From Alphaproteobacteria bacterium (GTDB taxonomy: Bacteria > Pseudomonadota > Alphaproteobacteria > Micropepsales > Micropepsaceae): DNA of 8,406 bases. This document shows, one piece after another, positions 1 to 7,545 of the stretch. The stretch is from the NCBI GenBank assembly GCA_015654715.1, contig JAATGK010000454.1, forward strand, positions 1 to 8,406. The letters are read 5' to 3'. The notes under the pieces were generated by a model that searched no databases, was not told the DNA's origin, and saw only the letters and a program-made list of their open reading frames with translations. Numbering within the stretch: the stretch's first letter is position 1; every line of letters begins with the position of its first letter. The position numbers were made by a program, and so were the translations under genes.

Positions 1-1173
1 GATGTCGGTGCGCGGCGTGGTGACGATATTACCGGGCGTCAAATTGAGGACGATGCGGCTCTTGCGGACGCCCTTCTTCTCGAATACCGAAGGCATGCAC
101 ATGAAGGATTTGCCGCCTTTGGAGGCGTAGGCGCCGCGCGCGAATTGGGCCTGTCCGCCGGTACCGGAAATCTGTCGGTGACCGTCGCTCTCCGATGCCG
201 CTTGTCCCTGCAGATCCATCTGGGTCGTCGAGTTGATCGAGAACACCTTGTCGTTTTGCATGATGATGTGGGGCAAGTTGGTGTAATCGGTGGCGCAGCA
301 CAGCATATCGGGATTGTCGTCGAGCATTTCGTACATGCTCTGCGAGCCGTGCGCGAAGGCGTAGACGGATTTTCCCGGATCGAGCTGCTTGCGAGCGCCA
401 TTGACGATGCCTGCTTTATAGAGGTCGATCAGGCCGTCGGTCAGCATCTCGGTGTGGATGCCGAGGTCTTTGGCGCCGGAATCCTTCAGCAGCGAACAGA
501 CGGCGTTGGGCATACCGCCGATGCCGATCTGCAGGCAGGCGCCATCCTCGAATTCGCCGGCGATGCGCTGAGCGATGGCGCGGTCGATGTCAGAGATCGG
601 TGGGGCCTTCAGCTCGGGCAAGGGCGCATTGTCGCCTTCGATGATGTAATCGACTTCGCTGATGTGGATGCCGTTGTCCTTGCCGTGCGCGAAGGGCACG
701 GCCGTCGAGGTCTCGACGATCACGGTCTTGGCGCATTCGATGATCGCTCTGGCCCATAGCGCGGTGGGGCCGAAATTGAACCAGCCGTTCTTGTCGGCGG
801 GGCGCACCTTGATCGCGACGATGTCGATCGGCGGGAGGAAACGGCGATAGTAGTCGGGAATTTCGCCGAGATGTTCGGGGATATGCGTGGCGATGCCGGC
901 ATCGCTCTTCCGGCGTTCGTAGGCGCTCAAGTGCCAGCTGTGCCAATGAAAGTGCTGCCCTTCGGGATCGACTTCGAGCACTTCGCGCGGCTTGGCGCAC
1001 AGGCTGCAGCGAATCCCGACGTTGCAGAGTTCGCTGGCGCGGGCGGCGAGCGCCCGGTCGAAAACGTCGGGTTGGCCGAGGCAGGCGCTATAATCGAGCC
1101 AGTAGCCGGATTTTACGAGGGCTGCCGCTTCAGTAGCGGTGACCTTCTTGGCCGACGCGGATGCGGTACGCAT
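1..1173 (-). CDS. Acetyl-CoA hydrolase/CoA-transferase family protein (butyryl-/4-hydroxybutyrate-CoA:acetate transferase-like), C-terminus cut by window edge
   Basis: The gene enters the window at its 5' end (ATG at 1173-1171) and reads without a stop through 391 codons to base 1. Family members are about 430-440 residues, so roughly 40-50 C-terminal residues lie outside. Enzymes of this family move CoA between a short acyl-CoA and a carboxylate such as acetate through a glutamyl-CoA intermediate in the cytoplasm. Visible marks are a WHLSAYERR stretch near residues 80-88, the glycine loop IGIGGMPNAV (216-225), HTEMLTDG (240-247) whose Glu242 is the expected catalytic glutamate, and SGTGGQ (336-341). 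There are no frameshifts or missing motifs. An AAAGG-type ribosome site lies rather far (about 14 nt) upstream, and an in-frame stop precedes the ATG, so no longer start is likely. The receptor gene lies upstream on the same strand beyond a terminator, so separate transcription is inferred. Family membership is firm, but the acyl substrate is not determined. Confidence 0.93.
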   Translation of the reverse strand, partial: MRTASASAKKVTATEAAALVKSGYWLDYSACLGQPDVFDRALAARASELCNVGIRCSLCAKPREVLEVDPEGQHFHWHSWHLSAYERRKSDAGIATHIPEHLGEIPDYYRRFLPPIDIVAIKVRPADKNGWFNFGPTALWARAIIECAKTVIVETSTAVPFAHGKDNGIHISEVDYIIEGDNAPLPELKAPPISDIDRAIAQRIAGEFEDGACLQIGIGGMPNAVCSLLKDSGAKDLGIHTEMLTDGLIDLYKAGIVNGARKQLDPGKSVYAFAHGSQSMYEMLDDNPDMLCCATDYTNLPHIIMQNDKVFSINSTTQMDLQGQAASESDGHRQISGTGGQAQFARGAYASKGGKSFMCMPSVFEKKGVRKSRIVLNLTPGNIVTTPRTDI

Positions 1174-1222
1174 GATGTGAATGCACCTTTCTAAAGACGT
1201 TCCGTGGTTGCGTTACCAAGCC

Positions 1223-1279
1223 TTGTTCAAACAGGTGCTGACGCCATTTGCGTTCAACTGTCCTTCTGGGTTTGAACAA
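1223..1279. repeat. 10-bp perfect inverted repeat upstream of the CoA-transferase gene
   Basis: The arms TTGTTCAAAC (1223-1232) and GTTTGAACAA (1270-1279) are exact reverse complements separated by 37 bp. A further GTTCAA copy lies between them at 1252-1257. The arms bracket the DNA where a promoter for the CoA-transferase gene would be expected. The right arm also overlaps the U-tract of the receptor gene's terminator. A pair of regulator half-sites is possible, but the 37-bp spacing is wide for a single dimer. The symmetry is seen directly; any function is inferred. Confidence 0.45.
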
Positions 1280-1321
1280 AAGAGCCCGGTCGCCGGCTTG
1301 GAACGACAGCTCGGCGACCGG
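1271..1321 (-). terminator. Intrinsic terminator after the TonB-dependent receptor gene
   Basis: A GC-rich stem pairs 1286-1295 (CCGGTCGCCG) with 1312-1321 (CGGCGACCGG), 10 of 10 bp, around a 16-nt loop. Read on the minus strand it starts 12 nt after the receptor's stop codon and is followed by CTCTTTTGTTC, a T-rich run. Stem, position and T-run together fit a Rho-independent terminator. It should stop receptor transcription before the CoA-transferase gene. Confidence 0.8.
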
Positions 1322-1333
1322 TGGGGCATTGCT

Positions 1334-3694
1334 TTAGAAAACCTTCGTGAGGCGAATGCCGTATTGACGCGGCGGACCAGGCATGCGCAGCGGTGAGAGA
1401 ACGGCTGCGGTGTAATGCTGGTCTGTCAAGTTGGTGCCGTAGAGCGACACGATGTAGGTGTCGTGTTTCCACTCGAGCTGGCCGCCGAGCAGGTCACGTG
1501 CCTCGATCCGGTCGCCGAAGTCTTCGTTGGCGTACAGCGACGCCCATTGCGGCGACTGGTGACCGAAATTGAGGCGAGGCGTCAGCACGTCACCGCCTCC
1601 GAGCTCGAAGGCGTACTCCACGCCGATGTTGAACGTGAACGCGGGCGCGTAGGTCATCGCGTGGCCGGCGAGGTTGACGCAAATGTTGGACGGCATTGTT
1701 TGGCCGTACTCGTCGAGGCCCGGACCGGTTTTCGGATCGCAGGTTCCCCCGACATAGGCGCCAACGGCACGTGCGTCGATGGCATAGAACTTACCGATCG
1801 ATTGATGCATCAGGCCGACACCGGCGTTGAACCGGAGGTTTCCGAACACCGCTTCGAGTTCCCCTTCGAAGCCGTAGGAGGTCGTCGCGCTGGGATCGTT
1901 CACTTCGGTAGCGAAGCCGGGATACGTAAAGTTCGGATAGCCGACGGTGACGATGAAGCCCTTGTAGCTGTTATAGTAGCCGTCGATCGTGGTGCGCAGA
2001 TGTCCGTCGAGCATCGTCGACTTCCAGCCCGTTTCATACGAGATCACGGTTTCCGGGCCGAACGGTGGCGGTAGATAGGTCTGGTAGTAGATCGGAGGAT
2101 TAAGGCCGCCTGGCTTGTAACCGGTCGAGACGAAGGCATAGGCGAAGTTATTGTCGTTGATCGTGTAGTTTACCGAGGCCTTGTACGACAGGTTATCCGA
2201 TTTCTCGAAGTTGCCTGCCAGGCCGCTCTCGGTCGAGATGTTGCCATACTGATTCCAGGTGACGTTGTTGCTCGAGCGGTTGATCGAGTAGCGTCCACCG
2301 AGCTGAACTTCGAGGCTGGGAAGGATGTGGTATCCGATCTGGCCGAACACGGCGTACGACGACTGATAATTCTGACCCCAGAGGGCGCTTGTGGTGGCGT
2401 CGGAGTCGCCAGGAACAGCGGTGATGAATTTGCCCTTCGGGAAATCGTATATATCGGATTGCGCGAAGACGCCGAACACCCAGTTCAGGCGCCAAGTATC
2501 CGGCGAGATCACGTTGATCTCTTGGGACCAGATGGTTTCGTCGACGTGATCCCAGAACGACCAGTTATTGGAGCGGGCACCGGCGCTTCCGGACGTGTAG
2601 GCGCCATAGTCCGTCGCATCCAGGTCGGTCGACCAGTTGGTGTTGCCGTTCTGGAAGCCCGAAACGGACCTGAACGTGATTCCGTCGGGGAGCACATAAT
2701 CGACTTTTAGCACCATCCGCGTGAAGCGGTCGAGTGCGAATTGCCGTGAATTGGCGGTGACATGGAAGATATCGCCGTTGTAGTGCGGATTAATGCCGCC
2801 GTTGGCAACCCACTCCGCCGGAGCGGGGATGCCGCCCTTGGTCGGCCAAGTCTTCCAAGCATCGGTATAGTTGGCCGCCGGGTAGGCTCCGCTGTCGAGG
2901 TAATCGCCGTCGTATTTGAGCGAAACGGTGAGAGCGTCGTTGGGTTTCCACAATAGGCCGATACGACCAGCGGCCCACTGTATGTCGCCCGGATTGTAGC
3001 CCGGCTTGCAGTCGGCGTACTTGTGGCCGGGGCAGTTGTCAGCCGGGTCACTATCCGTGATGCTAAAAAAACTGCTGCGCCGGTCACCGAAGAACGCAAC
3101 GCGCATCGCCAAGGTATCGGTGAGGGGAATATTGACTGCGCCCTGCAGGCTTGTGTCGTAGTAGTTGCCGACTTGGCCGAGAACGTAGCCATCATAGCCG
3201 CCACCGATTTCCGGATCGTTGGTCTTGACGAAAACGGCGCCGCCGGTCGCGTTCTGACCGACGAAAGTGCCTTGCGGACCGCGATACACTTCGACGCCTG
3301 CGATGTCGTAATAAGGCTCTTCCGTGAAATAGCCCGGGAAGGTCGCCACGCCATCGCGATAGGTGATCACGCCGGTCAGCGTTTGGCTGTTTGTTTCGCC
3401 CTTGCCGATGCCGCGGATATTGAAATCGATGCCTTGGCCGAAGTTGTTGATCACGACGGCCGGTGCGGTGAACTGCAAATCATCGATCTTGACCACGTTT
3501 TTGTTTTCGATGTCGGTGGCAGTCAAGACCGTCGCCGAAATACCCGTGGTCTGCAGGTTTTCGGTTCGACGTTGGCCAGTGACAACAACGGTTTCGAGCT
3601 GGGCGCCGTCGTTGTCTGCGGCGTCCGCCAAAGCTGTGCTGTACCAACCTAGCGCGAGCGCAGAGACGCTCAGCCATAACACCTGGGTTTTCAT
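1334..3694 (-). CDS. TonB-dependent outer-membrane receptor
   Basis: A complete 786-residue protein, a typical length for this family of 22-stranded outer-membrane barrels that take up scarce substrates using the proton-motive force via TonB-ExbB-ExbD. It begins with a Sec signal peptide (MKTQ, a hydrophobic core to about residue 20, likely cleavage near ALADA at 21-25). A TonB-box-like ETVVVTGQR follows at 34-42. The plug spans about 45-160, with FNIRGIG (91-97) and the hallmark VEVYRGPQGT (134-143) followed by NATGGAVFVKTNDP. Barrel marks include STGYKPGGLN (523-532), YETGWKS (553-559) and the C-terminal block from LYGTNLTDQHY ending in KVF, whose final Phe is the outer-membrane assembly signal. 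Cysteine pairs C221/C229 and C652/C672 may form disulfides in surface loops. The ATG at 3694 follows AGGGAGA with about 8 nt spacing. The gene is divergent from the SDR-thiolase operon. The substrate is unknown; no siderophore or sugar partner genes are in the window. Confidence 0.97.
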   Translation of the reverse strand: MKTQVLWLSVSALALGWYSTALADAADNDGAQLETVVVTGQRRTENLQTTGISATVLTATDIENKNVVKIDDLQFTAPAVVINNFGQGIDFNIRGIGKGETNSQTLTGVITYRDGVATFPGYFTEEPYYDIAGVEVYRGPQGTFVGQNATGGAVFVKTNDPEIGGGYDGYVLGQVGNYYDTSLQGAVNIPLTDTLAMRVAFFGDRRSSFFSITDSDPADNCPGHKYADCKPGYNPGDIQWAAGRIGLLWKPNDALTVSLKYDGDYLDSGAYPAANYTDAWKTWPTKGGIPAPAEWVANGGINPHYNGDIFHVTANSRQFALDRFTRMVLKVDYVLPDGITFRSVSGFQNGNTNWSTDLDATDYGAYTSGSAGARSNNWSFWDHVDETIWSQEINVISPDTWRLNWVFGVFAQSDIYDFPKGKFITAVPGDSDATTSALWGQNYQSSYAVFGQIGYHILPSLEVQLGGRYSINRSSNNVTWNQYGNISTESGLAGNFEKSDNLSYKASVNYTINDNNFAYAFVSTGYKPGGLNPPIYYQTYLPPPFGPETVISYETGWKSTMLDGHLRTTIDGYYNSYKGFIVTVGYPNFTYPGFATEVNDPSATTSYGFEGELEAVFGNLRFNAGVGLMHQSIGKFYAIDARAVGAYVGGTCDPKTGPGLDEYGQTMPSNICVNLAGHAMTYAPAFTFNIGVEYAFELGGGDVLTPRLNFGHQSPQWASLYANEDFGDRIEARDLLGGQLEWKHDTYIVSLYGTNLTDQHYTAAVLSPLRMPGPPRQYGIRLTKVF

Positions 3695-3747
3695 AAACCC
3701 GTCTCCCTGTTTGGTTTGTTTTCTCGCGCTCTTCGGCGCACTTTATC

Positions 3748-3776
3748 AGAATGCCGTAAAGTCACTAACAGATCAA
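3748..3776 (-). promoter_or_regulatory. Candidate leftward promoter for the TonB-dependent receptor
   Basis: On the minus strand TTGATC (3776-3771) resembles a -35 element. After 17 bp it is followed by CATTCT (3753-3748), a weak -10 with 3 of 6 consensus bases. The predicted start of transcription, near 3741, would leave a leader of about 45 nt before the ATG. The placement is reasonable, but the -10 match is poor and could be chance. Confidence 0.3.
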
Positions 3777-3804
3777 TATTAATTATTGCGAGAATGAATA
3801 TTGA
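3773..3804. repeat. AATATTGA inverted repeat at the centre of the divergent region
   Basis: The arms TCAATATT (3773-3780) and AATATTGA (3797-3804) are perfect reverse complements, 8 bp each, around a 16-bp spacer. Each arm ends outward in TTGA, so it overlaps the -35-like hexamer of the promoter candidate on its own side. This is the geometry of a shared operator or simply of two mirrored promoters. The symmetry is seen directly; binding by a regulator is inferred. Confidence 0.5.
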
Positions 3805-3829
3805 CAGTGGGGAAAGGCGGGGTCTTACT
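3801..3829 (+). promoter_or_regulatory. Candidate rightward promoter for the SDR-thiolase operon
   Basis: A consensus -35 hexamer TTGACA lies at 3801-3806. With a 17-bp spacer the -10 position is CTTACT (3824-3829), matching 3 of 6 consensus bases. Transcription would start near 3836 and give a leader of about 93 nt containing two potential stem-loops before the GTG start. The -35 is convincing, the -10 is not. Confidence 0.4.
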
Positions 3830-3844
3830 TGTCCCTGGGAAAAG

Positions 3845-3911
3845 GTTCTCGAGTTAATTTGTGAACTAGAACAATTCGCAATAGCCGCTTTGGCAAAAAG
3901 CAAATGCGAAT
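3845..3911 (+). other. Two potential stem-loops in the SDR mRNA leader
   Basis: The first pairs GTTCT+AGTT (3845-3849, 3852-3855) with AACT+AGAAC (3864-3872), with a 2-nt bulge on the left. The second pairs ATTCGCA (3874-3880) with TGCGAAT (3905-3911), 7 of 7 bp around a 24-nt loop, and ends 5 nt before the Shine-Dalgarno. They could affect translation of the operon or be operator DNA. Both are short and may be chance. Confidence 0.25.
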
Positions 3912-3916
3912 GGGAT

Positions 3917-3922
3917 AAGGAG
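3917..3922 (+). promoter_or_regulatory. Shine-Dalgarno AAGGAG that fixes the GTG start of the SDR gene
   Basis: AAGGAG is followed by a 6-nt spacer and then GTG at 3929-3931. The reading frame continues upstream to an ATG at 3716, only 21 bp from the divergent receptor's start. The strong site, together with the usual SDR N-terminus ([16 protein letters not shown]) starting right here, supports GTG as the true start. Confidence 0.85.
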
Positions 3923-3928
3923 ACGCAA

Positions 3929-4819
3929 GTGGTTGATTTGAATGGCAGAGTCGCAATCGTCACAGGCGCAGGTGGAGGTTTGGGACGTGCTCATGCGCTC
4001 CTACTGGCACAGCATGGCGCGCGCGTGGTGGTCAACGATCTTGGTGTCCCTGCCGCTGCCGTTGCCAAAGAAATTAACGACGCTGGCGGAAAGGCGATTG
4101 CGGTGCAGTGCTCCGTGACCGAAGTGGCCGGCGTGCAGAACATGGTCCAGGAAACGTTGAAGACCTGGGGCCGCGTCGACATCCTCGTCAATAACGCCGG
4201 CATCTTGCGCGACAAGTCATTCGTCAAGATGAGCCTCGACGATTTCCGTTTGGTGATCGAGGTGCATCTGATGGGCTCCGTCAACTGCACCAAGGCGGTG
4301 TGGGAAACGATGCGCGAGCAGAAATACGGCCGCATCGTCATGACGACTTCGTCCTCCGGCCTTTATGGCAACTTTGGTCAGTCGAATTACAGCGCGGCCA
4401 AGCTGGGGCTGGTTGGCCTCATGCAGACCCTGGCGATCGAAGGTGCCAAGTACGGCATCCACGTCAATGCCATCGCGCCGACGGCCGCCACCCAGATGAC
4501 CGAAGGTGTTCTTCCCGAAGCGCAGCTTAAGCTGCTTCGGCCCGAATTCGTGGCCCCCGGGGTTTTAGCGCTCGTCGACGAAAACGCCCCGACGCGCACG
4601 ATTCTCTGTGCCGGCGCCGGCGGGTTCGAGGTCGCCAACATCACTTTGACCAAGGGTATCTATGTCGCCGGCAATCCGCCGCCGGCCGAAGACATCGTGG
4701 CACACTGGCCGGAAGTTGTGGACCGCCAAGGCGAGATTGTTCCCGCTTACGGCTTCACCCAGAGCGAGATCGAATTGAAAAAGGCCGGCTATGTCGTCCC
4801 GGACAAGAAAGGGGCCTGA
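3929..4819 (+). CDS. SDR-family 3-hydroxyacyl-CoA dehydrogenase-like protein (HSD17B4 N-domain type)
   Basis: A 296-residue short-chain dehydrogenase with a GTG start. The nucleotide loop TGAGGGLG is at 12-19. Asp37 in VVVNDLG ends the second strand and favours NAD over NADP. NNAG is at 88-91, and the catalytic Ser141, Tyr154 and Lys158 lie in [18 protein letters not shown]. His113 (EVHLMG) stands where most SDRs have the tetrad Asn. That, and the [12 protein letters not shown] and [12 protein letters not shown] strings, match the dehydrogenase domain of peroxisomal multifunctional enzyme 2, which oxidises (3R)-hydroxyacyl-CoA to 3-ketoacyl-CoA. The hydratase and SCP2 domains of the eukaryotic protein are absent. 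Instead there is a tail of about 50 residues after the core. The gene is first in an operon, and the next thiolase starts 1 nt after its stop, so dehydrogenase and thiolase probably act in sequence. Stereospecificity and chain length are inferred from family only; a hydroxysteroid or terpenoid substrate is also possible. Confidence 0.95.
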   Translation: MVDLNGRVAIVTGAGGGLGRAHALLLAQHGARVVVNDLGVPAAAVAKEINDAGGKAIAVQCSVTEVAGVQNMVQETLKTWGRVDILVNNAGILRDKSFVKMSLDDFRLVIEVHLMGSVNCTKAVWETMREQKYGRIVMTTSSSGLYGNFGQSNYSAAKLGLVGLMQTLAIEGAKYGIHVNAIAPTAATQMTEGVLPEAQLKLLRPEFVAPGVLALVDENAPTRTILCAGAGGFEVANITLTKGIYVAGNPPPAEDIVAHWPEVVDRQGEIVPAYGFTQSEIELKKAGYVVPDKKGA

Positions 4820-4820
4820 T

Positions 4821-5996
<1,176 letters not shown>

Positions 5997-6001
5997 CGCC
6001 T

Positions 6002-6070
6002 TCGAGGTGAGCGTGCCGGGTGCCCCCGCAAATCGAGTCCCCCCTTGCAGCACGCGGTCGCTCACCTCGA
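6002..6070. repeat. 12-bp perfect inverted repeat between the two thiolase genes
   Basis: TCGAGGTGAGCG (6002-6013) and CGCTCACCTCGA (6059-6070) are exact reverse complements around a 45-nt loop. The stem begins 5 nt after the first thiolase's stop. Part of the left arm, TTCGAGGT, is also a direct repeat of 5982-5989 at the end of that gene. No T-run follows on either strand, so this is not a standard intrinsic terminator. It could be an mRNA-stabilising or processing stem that sets the ratio of the two thiolases, a REP-like element, or an operator pair. The rest of the 151-bp gap (5997-6147) shows nothing I can identify apart from the ribosome site of the next gene. Confidence 0.6.
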
Positions 6071-6147
6071 TTCACAACCGTAAAGAAATCACGGCCTGAC
6101 GGACCACAGGCAACGCTGCGGCTCCGTGCCATCAGAGGAGACATTTT

Positions 6148-7323
6148 ATGAGCGGGATCGTTATCGCCTCCGCCGCGCGCACACCGATCGGTTCGTTCAA
6201 CGGGGCTTTCGCGACGGTACCCGCCGTGCGCCTCGGCGAAATCGCAATCCGCGCGGCACTGGAGCGCGCCGGGATTGCGCCCGGCGAGGTCGACGAGGTG
6301 ATCCTCGGCCAGGTTCTGACGGCAGGACAGGGCCAAAACCCCGCCCGCCAGGCCGCACTCGCCGCCGGACTGCCATTTGAATCCACCGCCTTCGGTATCA
6401 ATCAGGTGTGCGGCTCCGGACTGCGCGCAGTGGCGCTAGCGGCTCAAGCGGTCGCGTCGGGCGATGCCCGGATCGTCGTTGCCGGCGGTCAGGAATCGAT
6501 GAGCCAATCGGCCCACGCGGTACATCTGCGTGGTGGTATCAAGATGGGTTCGGGCGAGTTGACCGATACCATGATCAAGGACGGCTTATGGGACGCCTTC
6601 AACAATTACCATATGGGCATCACCGCGGAAAACGTGGCCCAGAAATACGGCATCACGCGCGATGATCAGGACGGATTTGCGCTTACCTCGCAACAAAAGG
6701 CGGCCGCCGCCGTCGTTGCCGGACGGTTTGAGGCGGAGATCGTGCCGGTCACGGTCAAGGGCCGCAAAGCCGACGTTGTGGTCGACAAGGACGAACATTT
6801 GAGACCCGACACGACCTTCGCAGCGCTGGCAAAACTGCGCCCGGCCTTTGCCAAGGACGGAACCGTCACTGCAGGCAATGCGTCCGGCCTCAACGATGCC
6901 GCTGCGGCGCTTGTCGTCATGACGGCCGACGAAGCGGAGAAGCGCTCAATCACGCCGCTGGCCCGTATCGTTTCCTGGGCGACGGCGGGCGTCGATCCGG
7001 CGGTGATGGGCACCGGTCCGATTCCCGCGACCAAGAAGGCGCTGGCAAAGGCGGGCTGGGCCGTTGCCGATCTCGATCTGGTCGAAGCCAACGAGGCGTT
7101 TGCGGCGCAAGCGCTTGCCGTCTCGCGCGAACTCGGCTTCCATTTGGCGAATGTCAACGTCAACGGCGGCGCCATCGCGCTCGGTCACCCCATCGGCGCC
7201 TCGGGGGCGCGCATCCTGGTAACTTTGCTCTACGAAATGCGCCGGCGCGGCGTCGGCAAGGGATTGGCGACGCTGTGCATCGGCGGCGGCATGGGTATCG
7301 CTCTGTGCGTCGAAGCGTGCTGA
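6148..7323 (+). CDS. Acetyl-CoA C-acetyltransferase (acetoacetyl-CoA thiolase, PhaA/AtoB type)
   Basis: A complete 391-residue thiolase, the same length as its neighbour but clearly diverged. Nucleophile Cys88 (NQVCGSGL), NEAF at 315-318, His347 ([10 protein letters not shown]) and Cys377 (CIGGGMG) are all present. The covering loop [15 protein letters not shown], with Met156, is characteristic of short-chain biosynthetic/degradative thiolases such as PhaA and AtoB, which interconvert two acetyl-CoA with acetoacetyl-CoA. The start is clear: AGAGGAG (6134-6140) and a 7-nt spacer precede ATG 6148. The gene follows the SDR-thiolase pair after 151 bp on the same strand, with no obvious promoter, so it is probably the third gene of the operon. 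It could finish the degradation of a C4 end product or feed polyhydroxybutyrate or ketone-body metabolism, but no phaB or phaC is in view. No intrinsic terminator is seen after its stop. Confidence 0.96.
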   Translation: MSGIVIASAARTPIGSFNGAFATVPAVRLGEIAIRAALERAGIAPGEVDEVILGQVLTAGQGQNPARQAALAAGLPFESTAFGINQVCGSGLRAVALAAQAVASGDARIVVAGGQESMSQSAHAVHLRGGIKMGSGELTDTMIKDGLWDAFNNYHMGITAENVAQKYGITRDDQDGFALTSQQKAAAAVVAGRFEAEIVPVTVKGRKADVVVDKDEHLRPDTTFAALAKLRPAFAKDGTVTAGNASGLNDAAAALVVMTADEAEKRSITPLARIVSWATAGVDPAVMGTGPIPATKKALAKAGWAVADLDLVEANEAFAAQALAVSRELGFHLANVNVNGGAIALGHPIGASGARILVTLLYEMRRRGVGKGLATLCIGGGMGIALCVEAC

Positions 7324-7391
7324 CGATTGTCTGACGCCGTCGGCGTGTGGAGATCATGCGGGTCGGGAAATAAGGCCAAATGCGGAGGAAA

Positions 7392-7490
7392 ATGACGATG
7401 GAAGGGCCAGTTCCAGACACTGGCCAAGCGGGCGCTGTCCCCGTTAAGACCCACCGCTTCGCACGCGGGATCCTCTCCATTCTGTTCTAA
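7392..7490 (+). CDS. Possible micro-ORF (32 codons) upstream of the beta-mannosidase gene
   Basis: A GGAGG (7384-7388) precedes ATG at 7392 and a second in-frame ATG at 7398. The spacing is 3 nt for the first and 9 nt for the second, so a 30-residue peptide from 7398 is the better reading. The product begins MTMEGPVPD, has a basic patch THRFARG near its end and closes with the hydrophobic ILSILF before TAA (7488-7490). It is not a signal peptide or membrane segment, and I recognise no family. It lies alone in the gap between the second thiolase and the beta-mannosidase, 55 nt before the latter's start. It may be a leader peptide, a small protein or a chance reading frame. Confidence 0.3.
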   Translation: MTMEGPVPDTGQAGAVPVKTHRFARGILSILF

Positions 7491-7528
7491 AACAGGCGCC
7501 GGCGGACCGGCTGCCCTACCGCGCCGGT
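7405..7528 (+). other. Short inverted repeats in the leader of the beta-mannosidase gene
   Basis: GGCCAGT (7405-7411) pairs with ACTGGCC (7419-7425), 7 bp around a 7-nt loop inside the micro-ORF. Further on, ACCGGC (7506-7511) pairs with GCCGGT (7523-7528) or, alternatively, GCCGG (7498-7502) with CCGGC (7507-7511). The last two are mutually exclusive and lie just before the ribosome site (GAGGA, 7534-7538). No T-run follows any of them. They could be leader structures; in DNA this GC-rich, short stems also arise by chance. Confidence 0.25.
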
Positions 7529-7545
7529 GCAAAGAGGAAGAAACA

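Larger units (their letters stand above)
3695..3928. promoter_or_regulatory. Divergent intergenic control region between receptor and SDR-thiolase operon
   Basis: These 234 bp are clearly richer in A and T than the coding DNA on either side, especially 3771-3803. They must hold the promoters of both the receptor gene (leftward) and the SDR operon (rightward). They contain an AATATTGA inverted repeat and two smaller inverted repeats in the stretch leading to the SDR start. An open frame in phase with the SDR runs back to 3716, but it has no Shine-Dalgarno site or SDR-like content, so I treat it as non-coding. No regulator gene is adjacent. Confidence 0.6.

Noticed and set aside
145..759. A 204-codon plus-strand open frame at the left edge
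   Set aside because: It is antisense to the CoA-transferase, which is continuous and motif-complete on the minus strand.
1415..2074. A 219-codon plus-strand open frame (and another at 3023-3652) inside the receptor gene
   Set aside because: Both lie opposite the intact TonB-dependent receptor. They lack a family signature and a ribosome site, so I take them as shadows.
3716..3928. An N-terminal extension of the SDR from ATG 3716 (71 more codons)
   Set aside because: It has no Shine-Dalgarno, is AT-rich, would start 21 bp from the divergent receptor gene, and adds sequence not found in SDRs. AAGGAG plus GTG at 3929 is better.
4791..4820. Start of the first thiolase at ATG 4791
   Set aside because: It would overlap the end of the SDR gene and add 10 residues before the normal thiolase N-terminus. 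ATG 4821 has a well-placed AAAGGGG.
6002..6070. The inverted repeat between the thiolases as an insertion-element remnant
   Set aside because: The enclosed 45 bp has no coding content, and no flanking target duplication was found that matches its outer ends, so I kept it as an unexplained hairpin.
7334..7346. ACGCCG-T-CGGCGT palindrome after the second thiolase, considered as a terminator
   Set aside because: The stem is short, the loop would be too tight without opening base pairs, and no T-run follows.
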